Shown one piece after another: positions 52,436-60,855 of a DNA stretch of 64,000 bases. Numbering within the stretch: position 1 is the stretch's first letter; each line of letters begins with the position of its first letter. The DNA is taken from the NCBI GenBank assembly GCA_018262095.1, contig JAGTRW010000018.1, positions 1 through 64,000 of the forward strand, given 5' to 3'. The translations under genes were made by a program, and so were the position numbers. The notes beneath the pieces were generated by a model. The model was given only the letters and a program-made list of their open reading frames with translations. It made no database searches and was not told the DNA's origin. The DNA is from Pseudomonadota bacterium (lineage in GTDB: Bacteria > Pseudomonadota > Gammaproteobacteria > Burkholderiales > Rhodocyclaceae).

Positions 52436-53419
52436 CTATTCGGAACGCAGAATGCTCAAGACCGTCGCCATGTCCTGGGGGTTGGTCACGTATTTCGAAT
52501 AGAGCTTGACCGCGTAGGTCTCGATCCCGCCGACACCCATCTGATGCTTTTCGATGATCACCACGCCCTCCTTGCGCGCCTTGGCGAGCGCCTGGCTTTC
52601 CGCTTCGGCCCACAGCTTCTTCATGTACTCGGACGATTCGGCGGCGGCACTTTTGACCGCTTTCTGCTGTTCCGGGGTCAGACTGTCCCAGGTTTTCTTC
52701 GCCATCAGCAGCACTTCAGGAACCGACGAATGCTCGTCGAAGCTGTAGTAGCGCGCGTATTTGTAATGCTCGGCGGCCATGTACGACGGCAGATTGTTTT
52801 CGGCACCGTCGATCTCGCCGCTCTTGAACGCATCGACGACCTTGTCGTAGCCGACGACCACCGGCGTGCCGCCGAGCAAAGAGATCAAGTCCTTATATAC
52901 CGGGGAATTTTGCACCCGGATGCGCTGGCCTTCGAAATCGGATCGGTAGCGGATCGGCTTCTTGGTCGTGTAGAACGAGCGGCTGCCACTGTCGTAGTAG
53001 GCGAGAACGACCGCACCGGTCTTCTCGACTTCGGCGTCGATACGCTTGCCGAGTTCGCCGCCGAGCACATGCCACATGTGCTCGCGCGAACGGAAAAGGT
53101 AGGGCAGGCTCAGGATTTTTGCAGCAGGCACATCATTGACCAGCACGCCGAAGTTGATTCGCGTGATGTCGAGCGAGCCGTTGCGGACATTGTCCCAATA
53201 CTGGTTCTCGTTGCCCAGTTGCGCGCTGTGCTTGAGCTGGATCTTGAGATCACCTTTGGTCAATTCGGCGAGGCGACTGGCCATCAGTTCTTCCGACTTG
53301 ACGATGACGTGCCCCGGGGCGAAGACTTCCGCTACCACCAGATCCCGAGCCGACGCCGCCGACATTCCGGCCAAAACCAGCACGGACACGCCGAGCCACT
53401 GCTTCCAGACTTGTTTCAT
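52436..53419 (-). CDS. TRAP transporter substrate-binding protein (DctP family)
   Basis: This 327-residue periplasmic protein has a signal peptide (VSVLVLAGMSAASA) and the DctP/SiaP-type fold: NGSLDITRINFGVLVND early, the GQRIRVQNSPVYKDLISLLG substrate-binding loop with its carboxylate-binding Arg, and DGAENNLPSYMAAEHYKYARYYS. It should bind a C4-dicarboxylate or related acid. The membrane subunits DctQ and DctM are not adjacent, so it is an orphan here. GAGAGG lies upstream of the ATG at 53419. Confidence 0.92.
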   Translation of the reverse strand: MKQVWKQWLGVSVLVLAGMSAASARDLVVAEVFAPGHVIVKSEELMASRLAELTKGDLKIQLKHSAQLGNENQYWDNVRNGSLDITRINFGVLVNDVPAAKILSLPYLFRSREHMWHVLGGELGKRIDAEVEKTGAVVLAYYDSGSRSFYTTKKPIRYRSDFEGQRIRVQNSPVYKDLISLLGGTPVVVGYDKVVDAFKSGEIDGAENNLPSYMAAEHYKYARYYSFDEHSSVPEVLLMAKKTWDSLTPEQQKAVKSAAAESSEYMKKLWAEAESQALAKARKEGVVIIEKHQMGVGGIETYAVKLYSKYVTNPQDMATVLSILRSE

Positions 53420-53779
53420 CAAGGCCTCTCCTGTTCTTGTCGAAAATGCGCCCCCTGCCGCAGGCGTCGATTATCCGCTCTTCGCGCGGCTTGCGACTCA
53501 AATATCGGCAAACGCCTGGTCCAGACCCGGGCAGTATATCGAGCGGTCTTAGCCCCCGGCTTTCAAGGGTATACTCGTCGCCTTCGCCACCCGTCTGCCG
53601 ATCGAAATGTCCGACCTGTCAGCAGCATCCCCGAGGATGCCCAGGAAATCTCAGAGCAAACGGAGATTTAGGCAGAATCAGCGGCCGCGCAGTGACCGGA
53701 GTGCTGGCGCTTTCGGCGGTCATGTCGTGCGAGCACAATCGGTGCAATAGGCCAAGAGCCTTTTGCCTCGTCCTGCTAG
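53420..53779. other. 360-bp gap with a promoter-like sequence, edge of the restriction-modification island
   Basis: No supported gene lies here. On the plus strand a TATACT box (53570-53575) stands 31 bases before an ATG (53607) that opens a 47-codon frame, which looks like an abandoned gene start facing the methyltransferase remnant at 56209. The ORF-track entries here are not gene-like. Confidence 0.4.
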
Positions 53780-55012
53780 CTAGACGACTTTTCGGCGACT
53801 CTTTGCTACCGACAGAGCCACCGGCACAGACTTCACCTCTCTTGGCTTCCGCAACTCATTAAAAACTTCCGGCAGCATAACTGTCTGAAGGCTGCGCTGG
53901 CTGAAGACAAAGCGTCCATCAACAACAAACCCTAAGTCCGACCAAGGCACAGAAGTGTTCAGCAGCTCGATGGCTCGGGGGATATTCATCCCTTCGATCT
54001 TTGGGAAGAGCGCCAGGATGGACCCATCGTAGGCCTCACATACGTGCGTAAAGAATGGTGCCAATCTGCGCGTTCGTCCGTTCACATAGATCCGCGGGCT
54101 ACCAGTCGCATCATGGAAAACACGCCCCCACATCCACCAATTGGTTTCATCGAATGTCTTGACCCGGCGCCGGAGAAGCAAACCCTTATGCCGCCTTAGC
54201 GCAGGATGCCTAGCGTTGTAGATCATTCGCCGAGTCTGCCCCGTATCAATGGTCTTCGAGCAGACGAATTCGCGATTACCTTCGGGATGTTCAAACACGC
54301 GGTCAGCACCAGAGACCGCTCCCACCTTAACGTCAAATAGGCTTGCCAACGGCACGCTCAGCTGCTGCTTGGGAAACGTCAGCTGCCCGTCCATCGCCAC
54401 GAACTTGCGCGTCTCCCATACCCCTGACCATTCACGGTACTCAGTATTTCGACTAAAGTTGCCAAGTTCGTATCGAAAGATCGCGCAGTTGGGTACTGCG
54501 CCCTCGAACAACCGGGTGTCCCCCGTCTCAATCCAGTGCGTGATTGTTCCTTGTTCAAACAACCACTGGTTGAGTTTCCGGGCTGCTGTAAGTTTGATGA
54601 ATTCGCGAGGCACGATGAAAATCAGCTCTCCACCCGCCCGTAAATGCCGTACAGCTTTCTCGATGAAAAACAGTGCTAGGTTGGAACGGCCATCAAAGAG
54701 CGTTCCATCAAGCAATCGCTTGGTTTCGGGCCCGATATCTTGGTACTTCACATAAGGAGGGTTGCCGATGACCGTCTTGAACCGCTCGGTTAGGGGGTAT
54801 GCGAAGAAGTCCAGATTGAGTGCGTACTCAGGCGCAACGCGCGAGTCCAGCTCAATTGCAACGCAACCGGACAAATGACGCGAAAAAGCGCCGTCACCAC
54901 AGCTAGGCTCCAGCACTCGGCCACGGTACTTCCGCAAGCCCAACATCAGTTCGACGACTTGCGTCGGCGTAAAGACTTGGCCGAGCCCTTCAACATCTAG
55001 TTTGCGCTTCAA
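53780..55012 (-). CDS. type II N6-adenine DNA methyltransferase
   Basis: This 410-residue protein has the SAM-binding motif LEPSCGDGAF near residue 35 and the catalytic NPPYV (about residue 84), the order of a gamma-type N6-adenine methylase, followed by a C-terminal target-recognition region. The start is a TTG that overlaps the stop of the endonuclease-like gene as TTGA. The local sequence is more A+T-rich than its neighbours, which suggests acquisition. It should protect the host from the paired nuclease, modifying the same site. The recognition sequence cannot be read from the protein. Confidence 0.9.
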   Translation of the reverse strand: MKRKLDVEGLGQVFTPTQVVELMLGLRKYRGRVLEPSCGDGAFSRHLSGCVAIELDSRVAPEYALNLDFFAYPLTERFKTVIGNPPYVKYQDIGPETKRLLDGTLFDGRSNLALFFIEKAVRHLRAGGELIFIVPREFIKLTAARKLNQWLFEQGTITHWIETGDTRLFEGAVPNCAIFRYELGNFSRNTEYREWSGVWETRKFVAMDGQLTFPKQQLSVPLASLFDVKVGAVSGADRVFEHPEGNREFVCSKTIDTGQTRRMIYNARHPALRRHKGLLLRRRVKTFDETNWWMWGRVFHDATGSPRIYVNGRTRRLAPFFTHVCEAYDGSILALFPKIEGMNIPRAIELLNTSVPWSDLGFVVDGRFVFSQRSLQTVMLPEVFNELRKPREVKSVPVALSVAKSRRKVV

Positions 55013-55758
55013 TCCGACTCCCCCTCAACAACGGGTCCGTCACCACCCCACTCCATACGCAGCTCAGTACTCAGTTTGGGCACGATATGATTCTTAAAAG
55101 ACTGGAGGGCTTTAGCTCTCAGCACGAAAGTCTGACCGACAACGCTCAGCAGGTAGTCGACCGCCTCAGACCGATCCCTGCCAGAACGCTCCATGTTCTG
55201 GCTCCAGCATGCCTGGAACGGTGGGTTGCTTCCATTCGGTGTCACAGCACTCAACTGCAGTAAGCTCGTCCAGAATACCCGTCCAACGCCCGCCACGCTC
55301 TTCTCCACGACTAGGAAGTAGTAGTCACTCGCGCAGTTCTCACGCTCAAGCTTGGTTGCGAGGTTCTCGCAGAACACATCCCAGTTGCGGATTACTGAGT
55401 TACTCGGGCGTACCCCGGTCATGGCGTAGAACAAGCCAGCCTTGGATGCCACATTGTCGTTGCCCAGAAGGTTGGAGACCTTCAGATTGATAGGCATCCA
55501 AACGCTGCCATCTGGAGATTCAACCAGAAAGTCATACCAAGCCCCATTGGTAGCTACAGAGAATTTCAGGTTTTCCTGAAACCAAGGATGGCCTGCAGCA
55601 AAAGCCCTCAAGGAGTTTCCGATGATCTCCTCATTCTCCGTCGACTCGCGTCGAGCTTGTCCCCTCCCGTACGTAACAAGGGTGATGAAGCCTTGTTCCA
55701 AGCCGCGCCGAAGCTGCGTCGCAAGAGTGTTGAGGATTTCGTCGGCCGTTATAGGCAT
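55009..55758 (-). CDS. putative type II restriction endonuclease
   Basis: This 249-residue protein is not a family I can name. It is placed directly before, and overlaps by four bases, the N6-adenine methyltransferase gene on the same strand. It contains a YDFLVESPDGSVWMPINLK segment, reminiscent of a PD-(D/E)xK nuclease core in which Asp and Lys flank a hydrophobic strand. The arrangement argues for a restriction enzyme with the same target. The ATG at 55758 (MPITADEIL) is preferred over the TTG in the track. Enzyme activity is inferred, not shown. Confidence 0.65.
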   Translation of the reverse strand: MPITADEILNTLATQLRRGLEQGFITLVTYGRGQARRESTENEEIIGNSLRAFAAGHPWFQENLKFSVATNGAWYDFLVESPDGSVWMPINLKVSNLLGNDNVASKAGLFYAMTGVRPSNSVIRNWDVFCENLATKLERENCASDYYFLVVEKSVAGVGRVFWTSLLQLSAVTPNGSNPPFQACWSQNMERSGRDRSEAVDYLLSVVGQTFVLRAKALQSFKNHIVPKLSTELRMEWGGDGPVVEGESD

Positions 55759-55868
55759 GAAGCGACAGTAAAAGGGGAGACAGCGTATTTTCCGAGCTTC
55801 GCGAGAAACAATCAACGCTTCGATCGCATCTGCATTGAATTGCCTAGGGAATTGAGGAGACTCCAGTC

Positions 55869-56168
55869 ATGAACAAGTCAAACAGGTATTCACCGAAAGT
55901 CAGAGAGTGCGCGGAACGGATGATACAGGAAGCGTGCAAGAACTACTCATCGCAATGGGCGGCGGTCGAATCGATTGCACCCAAGATTGGCTGTGCGGCG
56001 GTCACACTGCATGATAAGGTGAAAAAGCGCGAAATCGATGCAGGCCGATGTGACAGTGGGACGATATCGGATAGAGGAGGAAATCTGCGAGTGCAAGATG
56101 GAAGGCAAATCAGTGTCTTTGATAAAATGGGCTATGAACTAGTGGACAATTCGCCTGCGGCGAACTGA
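55869..56168 (+). pseudogene. IS3 family transposase OrfA remnant
   Basis: The first 65 residues or so match the IS3-type OrfA N-terminus ([17 protein letters not shown], then [18 protein letters not shown], a helix-turn-helix). The rest, which should read into the leucine-zipper KALEREVKELR region, has decayed, and OrfB is absent. This is a partial, dead insertion sequence. It separates the restriction-modification pair from the methyltransferase remnant. Confidence 0.75.
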
Positions 56169-56208
56169 GGCGCTTGCGGTAGACAACCCTTTGGGTTACC
56201 TACCGCAC

Positions 56209-56352
56209 AGGGCCGACCTGGGCTTCATCTGCGACGGGCGCTTCCTCTTTACCCAGCGTTCGCTCGAGCAGACGCCGTTGCCGCGGGCCTTCGAGTCGTT
56301 CCTGCCGCAAGCCGGTGTAACATGGTGGGACAAACTCAAGAAGCTGTTCTGA
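56209..56352 (+). pseudogene. 3' remnant of a second N6-adenine methyltransferase gene
   Basis: In the plus-strand frame ending at the TGA 56350-56352 the translation is ADLGFICDGRFLFTQRSL and about 28 more residues. This closely parallels SDLGFVVDGRFVFSQRSL near the C-terminus of the methyltransferase at 53780-55012, which is on the opposite strand. The start and body of this gene are missing. It ends just before gshA, so an older methylase gene probably stood here before the IS/RM insertion. The ORF is too short to appear in the track. Confidence 0.7.
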
Positions 56353-56394
56353 CACTGATCAATCGCGCGTTGGCGCGCGATGGAGAGATACACC

Positions 56395-57690
56395 ATGGTT
56401 CCACATCTGAAAACAGCACTCTGCGGCCCGCTGCTCGCGCTCGAGGCGAAATTCCTCGACTCCGCGCCGACCATCGAGCGCTGGCTGCGTGGCCAATGGC
56501 AGGAGCACACGCCGCCGTTCTACGGCTCGGTCGACCTGCGCAACTCGGGCTTCAAGCTGGCGCCGGTCGACATGAACCTGTTTCCGGGCGGTTTCAACAA
56601 CCTCGATTCGGCCTTCCTGCCGCTCTGCGTCCAGGCCGCGATGAGCGCGATCGAGAAGATCTGCCCGAACGCCAAGAGCCTGTTGCTGATCCCCGAAAAC
56701 CACACGCGCAACCTCTTCTACCTGCAGAACGTCGCGCAGCTCGTCACCATCCTGCGCCTGACCGGACTCGACGTTCGCCTCGGTTCCTTGCTGCCCGACA
56801 TCGTCAAGCCGACGACGGTCGAGCTACCCAACGGCAGCTCGCTGCTGCTCGAACCGCTGGTCAGAAGCAAGTATCGTCTCGGCCTCGCAGGCTTCGACCC
56901 GTGCGCGATCCTGCTCAACAACGACCTGTCGGCCGGCATCCCGGAGATCCTCACCAATCTCAACGAACAGTTCCTGCTGCCGCCGCTGCACGCCGGCTGG
57001 GCGGTACGCCGCAAGTCCACCCACTTCGCCGCCTACGACGAGGTGGCTGGCGAGTTTGCCAAGCTGCTCGACATCGACCCCTGGCAGATCAACCCTTACT
57101 TCTCGGTCTGCGACAGCGTCAATTTCCACGAGCGGCAGGGCGAGGACTGCCTGGCCGCCAACGTCGACGCGGTGCTCGGCCTGATGCGCGAGAAGTACAA
57201 GGAATACGGCATCAGCGAGACGCCGTACGTGGTCGTCAAGGCCGACGCCGGCACCTACGGCATGGGCGTGATGACGGTCAAGGACGCTTCCGAGATCACC
57301 GGCCTTAACCGCAAGCAGCGCAACAAGATGTCGGTGATCAAGGAAGGCATGAGCGTCTCGCAGGTGATCATCCAGGAGGGGGTGCACACCAACGAGCGCG
57401 TCAGCGACGGCGTCGCCGAGCCGGTCGTCTACATGATCGACCGCTTCGTCGTCGGCGGCTTCTACCGCGTGCACTCGGGCCGCGCCAAGGACGAGAACCT
57501 CAACGCGCCGGGAATGCACTTCGAGCCGCTGGCGTTCGAGACGAGCTGCTGCCTGCCCGACCAGTGCCAGACCCCCGACGCGCCGCCCAACCGTTTCTAC
57601 GCCTACGGCGTCGTCGCGCGCCTGGCGCAGCTCGCCGCGTCGCTGGAGTTGGAACGCACGGCGCCAGTCGAAGAAGCGCTGGCTTCATGA
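56395..57690 (+). CDS. gshA: glutamate--cysteine ligase, proteobacterial (Acidithiobacillus) type
   Basis: GshA makes gamma-glutamylcysteine, the first step of glutathione synthesis. The 431-residue protein belongs to the group known from Acidithiobacillus and betaproteobacteria, with MVPHLKTALCGPLLALE at the start and KADAGTYGMGVMTVKDA in the ATP-grasp-like core. GGAGAG lies eight bases before the ATG at 56395; an earlier ATG at 56380 is less likely. gshB follows after a 77-base gap with a palindromic element. Confidence 0.93.
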   Translation: MVPHLKTALCGPLLALEAKFLDSAPTIERWLRGQWQEHTPPFYGSVDLRNSGFKLAPVDMNLFPGGFNNLDSAFLPLCVQAAMSAIEKICPNAKSLLLIPENHTRNLFYLQNVAQLVTILRLTGLDVRLGSLLPDIVKPTTVELPNGSSLLLEPLVRSKYRLGLAGFDPCAILLNNDLSAGIPEILTNLNEQFLLPPLHAGWAVRRKSTHFAAYDEVAGEFAKLLDIDPWQINPYFSVCDSVNFHERQGEDCLAANVDAVLGLMREKYKEYGISETPYVVVKADAGTYGMGVMTVKDASEITGLNRKQRNKMSVIKEGMSVSQVIIQEGVHTNERVSDGVAEPVVYMIDRFVVGGFYRVHSGRAKDENLNAPGMHFEPLAFETSCCLPDQCQTPDAPPNRFYAYGVVARLAQLAASLELERTAPVEEALAS

Positions 57691-57693
57691 AAA

Positions 57694-57758
57694 TATTAAC
57701 CACGGAGAAAAAACCAGTCTTTTGCCTTTCTCCGTGCACTCCCTGGTTCCATTTTTAA
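57694..57758. repeat. intergenic palindromic element between gshA and gshB
   Basis: CACGGAGAAA (57701-57710) and TTTCTCCGTG (57727-57736) pair perfectly over ten bases around a 16-base loop. Outer ends AACCA and TGGTT also pair, and the element ends in TTAA. Its layout matches the element at 40081-40223. Confidence 0.62.
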
Positions 57759-57767
57759 GGTATTTCT

Positions 57768-58718
57768 ATGCGCTTTGCTTTCATTCTCGACCCGCTCGAC
57801 TCGCTCAAGGCCTACAAGGATTCGAGCATCGCCATGATGCGCGCGGCGCAGGCGGCCGGCCACGCGGTGTGGGCGATCGAGCAGCCGGCGATCCACTGGA
57901 GCGCGCTGCACGGCGTCTGCGCCGAAGCGGTGCACATCGAGCTGCTCGACGGCGACGCGCCGTGGTTCACCGAGATCGACCGCCATATCGTCCCGCTGCG
58001 CGACTTCGCCGCGGTCGTCATGCGCAAGGACCCGCCATTCGACATCGAATACGTCACCACCACCTGGCTGCTGTCGCGCGCGCAAACCGAGGGCGCACGC
58101 GTTTTTAACCGGCCGCAGGCGCTGCGCGATCATTCGGAAAAACTCGCGGTGATGGAGTTCGCTCAGTTTTCGGTGCCGACGCTGGTGGCGCGCGACGCTA
58201 AAGAGATCCAGGCCTTCGTCGATCGGCACGGCGACACCATCCTCAAACCGCTCGACGGCATGGGCGGCAGCCAGATTTTCCGCGTCCGCGAAGACGACCC
58301 CAACCGCAACGTGATCGTCGAGACGGTGATGCACGAAGGCGCGCGGACGATCATGGCGCAACGCTACATCCCCGAAATCAGCGCGGGCGACAAGCGCATC
58401 CTGATCGTCGGCGGCGAACTCGTCCCCTATTGCCTAGCGCGCATTCCCAAGGCCGGCGAAACGCGCGGCAACCTCGCGGCGGGCGGCACCGGCGTGGCGC
58501 GCGAGCTCTCGGCGCGCGACCGCGAAATCGGCGAGACGCTGGCGCCGGTGCTCGCCGCACGCGGCCTGCTCTTGGTCGGCATCGACGTGATCGGCGACTA
58601 TCTGACCGAAATCAACGTCACCAGCCCGACCTGCATGGTCGAAATCGCCAACCAGACCGGCTTCGACGCGGCGCTGATGTTCATCACCGCGCTCGAGCGC
58701 GAGTGCCGGAAAAATTGA
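57768..58718 (+). CDS. gshB: glutathione synthase
   Basis: GshB adds glycine to gamma-glutamylcysteine to complete glutathione. The 316-residue ATP-grasp enzyme starts MRFAFILDPLDSLKAYKDSS, the family opening, and contains LKPLDGMGGSQIFRV (ATP-binding loop), NLAAGGTGVARELS and the metal-binding EINVTSPTCMVEI. It follows gshA on the same strand. The stop overlaps the ATG of a small ORF (TGATG). Confidence 0.96.
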   Translation: MRFAFILDPLDSLKAYKDSSIAMMRAAQAAGHAVWAIEQPAIHWSALHGVCAEAVHIELLDGDAPWFTEIDRHIVPLRDFAAVVMRKDPPFDIEYVTTTWLLSRAQTEGARVFNRPQALRDHSEKLAVMEFAQFSVPTLVARDAKEIQAFVDRHGDTILKPLDGMGGSQIFRVREDDPNRNVIVETVMHEGARTIMAQRYIPEISAGDKRILIVGGELVPYCLARIPKAGETRGNLAAGGTGVARELSARDREIGETLAPVLAARGLLLVGIDVIGDYLTEINVTSPTCMVEIANQTGFDAALMFITALERECRKN

Positions 58719-59122
58719 TGCGAAAACATGAAGCGCGTCGATGCGAACCTCCGAACCACGAGAAGTGGTGCATCTGCGTTGACGGCCTACCCGGCCCAGA
58801 GTTTTGGACAGAGGGACAAGCTAGAGCAGAAGCTGAGCACCTCCAGGCATCTTGGGACGCAATGCTTGAGCGGGTCAAAGATAAAGCTGGCGTGTTGCAA
58901 GAGATCAATATCGGAAAGGGGTTGTACATTGGCAAAGTACTCAATGCCGACGAGCAGCACGCGTTGCAATGCGTTGGCCCATTGACCTCTACCTACGCAG
59001 TCCACTTGCAGGCCGCGTTATCTCAACCGTTGGTTGTTGGGACAATTGCCAAAACCACCAACCGAAACGGTCGCGGTTTCATCGCAGGAAACCAAGAGCA
59101 CGACATCGCTCGTGGTCGCTAG
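58718..59122 (+). CDS. small protein with a possible KfrB-like C-terminus
   Basis: The ATG at 58718 sits inside the gshB stop (TGATG) and opens a 134-residue frame. The first half has a Cys/Trp segment (HEKWCICVDGLPGPEFW) then an Ala/Glu helix. The second half (GLYIGKVLNADEQHALQCVG ... RNGRGFI) resembles the short beta domain called KfrB in plasmid and mobile-element proteins. That is a visual resemblance only. Translational coupling to gshB argues it is real, but codon choice is less marked than in gshB. Confidence 0.45.
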   Translation: MRKHEARRCEPPNHEKWCICVDGLPGPEFWTEGQARAEAEHLQASWDAMLERVKDKAGVLQEINIGKGLYIGKVLNADEQHALQCVGPLTSTYAVHLQAALSQPLVVGTIAKTTNRNGRGFIAGNQEHDIARGR

Positions 59123-59180
59123 CTTGGGAAACGGGACCTGGCTCACATTCAATAATCTCCACAAACGCATGGCGCGTCAC

Positions 59181-59208
59181 CGTCATTCCCGCGCAGGCGG
59201 GAATCCAG
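59181..59208 (+). repeat. dRS3-like repeat, left copy
   Basis: The sequence contains ATTCCC-GCGCAGGC-GGGAAT, an exact ATTCCC-N8-GGGAAT palindrome of the kind called dRS3 in Neisseria. An inverted copy at 59571-59597 matches it at 26 of 27 positions. The two flank the GIY-YIG gene. Confidence 0.85.
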
Positions 59209-59235
59209 AAAGACCGGAAGGAAAGGGGCGCCACG

Positions 59236-59529
59236 ATGGAGAAACAGGCTGCGGTATACCTCCTTGCCAGTCAACGCAACGGGACGCTCTATATCGGTGT
59301 GACCTCCAATTTGGTCAAGCGTATTTGGGAACACAGGAACAACGCCGTCGAAGGTTTCACTAAGCGCTATGGCGTGCACACTCTGGTGTACTACGAGCCA
59401 CACGCCACGATGGAGGCCGCCATCACGCGCGAGAAGCAGCTCAAGAAATGGAATCGTGCGTGGAAACTCAGGCTTGTCGAAGAACGCAATCCAGACTGGC
59501 GTGACCTATGGCCCGAAATTGTCGAATAG
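59236..59529 (+). CDS. GIY-YIG domain protein (single domain)
   Basis: This 97-residue protein is a minimal GIY-YIG nuclease domain: AVYLLASQRNGTLYIGVTSN carries the GIY-YIG-like core, followed by LVKRIWEHRNN (Arg and His) and AITREKQLKKWNRAWK with the metal-site Glu. Such proteins belong to the UPF0213 group of unknown role. I chose the ATG at 59236 (GAAAGGGG upstream); the track ORF starts well before the left repeat. It lies between inverted dRS3-like repeats, so it may be part of a small mobile unit. Confidence 0.87.
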   Translation: MEKQAAVYLLASQRNGTLYIGVTSNLVKRIWEHRNNAVEGFTKRYGVHTLVYYEPHATMEAAITREKQLKKWNRAWKLRLVEERNPDWRDLWPEIVE

Positions 59530-59570
59530 GTGACTGGATGAGCTCGTTCACCGCCGACGAGCCACGAACA

Positions 59571-59597
59571 CTGGATTCCCGCCTTCGCGGGAATGAC
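59571..59597 (-). repeat. dRS3-like repeat, right copy (inverted)
   Basis: Reading on the minus strand it gives ATTCCC-GCGAAGGC-GGGAAT, matching the left copy at 59181-59208 except for one base. The pair spans 417 bp, with the GIY-YIG gene inside. Confidence 0.85.
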
Positions 59598-59715
59598 CGG
59601 ATCTTTGCACGGGCGCAGCGGGATATGAATGAAAGCATGGCCCGGTCTGGCGTCGGCACGCATTTCGCTACGCACTGCTCAGCACGCCCCCGTGCGCCAA
59701 AACCGGAGTAATTGT

Positions 59716-60786
59716 TTGCCTTTGTCGTCATTCCTGTCGCCTTTGCGACCATCCCGCCTTGGCGTTTTTGCGCTCGGCTGTTGCCTTTTGCTGCTCTCTG
59801 GCTGCGCCAAGGCGCCGCTCTATCGGCAGGAGTCGTTCGTCTTCGGCACTCGCGTCGAGCTTTTGATCGCCGGGCTCGACGAAGCGCAATCGCGTCCGGC
59901 GGCGACCGCCGTGCTGCGTGAATTCGACCGCATGCATCGCACCTACCATGCCTGGAAGCCGTCAGAGCTCAGCGAGCTTAACGCGGCGATCGCCGCCGGC
60001 AAGAGCGCCACGGTGAGCGCTGAAATGGCTTCCCTGGTTGCCGACGCGCAGCGCCTCGCAAAGCTCGGCGACGGGCTTTTCGACCCCGGCATCGGCCGCC
60101 TGATCGGCCTCTGGGGCTTCCAGTCCGACGAATTCAAGGCGCAGTTGCCCGATCCGGCAGCGCTCGCCCAATGGCGCGCCAGCCGGCCGGGAATCGCCGA
60201 TCTGCAGCTTGACGGTACGCGCGTGAGCAGCCGGAGCCGTGACGTTGCGATCGATTTCGGCGGCTATCTCAAAGGCGTCGCGCTCGACCGCGCGGCGCAG
60301 ATCCTCAGGGCCAACGGCGTCAATAACGCGCTGATCAACATCGGCGGCAACGTGATGGCGCTCGGCACCAAGAACGGCGAGCGCTGGCGCGTCGGCATCC
60401 AGCATCCGCGCCGGCCTGGACCGCTGGCGACGGTTGCGCTCGAAGACGGCGAGGCGATCGGCACCTCGGGCGATTACCAGCGTTTCTTCGAGCTTGACGG
60501 CAAGCGCTACTGCCACCTGCTCGACCCGCGCAGCGGCGAACCGGTGACGCACACGCAGGCGCTGACCGTTCTCGTCACCGCGCGCCCGGCGGCGGGGACG
60601 CTCTCCGACGCGGCGTCGAAGCCGCTGTTCATCGCCGCTACGGGCTGGCCGGCGCTGGCCAAGAAACTGGACATTGACCAGGTCCTGCGCGTCGATCAAG
60701 ACGGCCACATCCAGGTCAGCGCGGCGCTGCAGCGCCGCCTTGAATTTGTCGACATTGACGCAAAAATGCTCGAAATTATCCGCTGA
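59716..60786 (+). CDS. apbE: FAD:protein FMN transferase
   Basis: ApbE attaches FMN to threonine of flavoproteins such as Nqr/Rnf subunits. The 356-residue protein is a lipoprotein: GCCLLLLSGC gives a lipobox with Cys near residue 30. The enzyme part follows (MHRTYHAWKPSELSELNAAI, DPGIGRLIGLWGF, VAIDFGGYLKGVALD, GTSGDYQRFFELDGKRYCHLLDPRSGEPV). I take the TTG at 59716, with GGAG seven bases upstream; the track ORF is out of the signal-peptide register. No target flavoprotein is nearby. Confidence 0.92.
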   Translation: MPLSSFLSPLRPSRLGVFALGCCLLLLSGCAKAPLYRQESFVFGTRVELLIAGLDEAQSRPAATAVLREFDRMHRTYHAWKPSELSELNAAIAAGKSATVSAEMASLVADAQRLAKLGDGLFDPGIGRLIGLWGFQSDEFKAQLPDPAALAQWRASRPGIADLQLDGTRVSSRSRDVAIDFGGYLKGVALDRAAQILRANGVNNALINIGGNVMALGTKNGERWRVGIQHPRRPGPLATVALEDGEAIGTSGDYQRFFELDGKRYCHLLDPRSGEPVTHTQALTVLVTARPAAGTLSDAASKPLFIAATGWPALAKKLDIDQVLRVDQDGHIQVSAALQRRLEFVDIDAKMLEIIR

Positions 60787-60855
60787 GGCGATTGCGGCGC
60801 TGCCGAATCGCCCGGAAACCCTTAGAATAAGGGCTGGTTTCCACAGGAACGCGAG

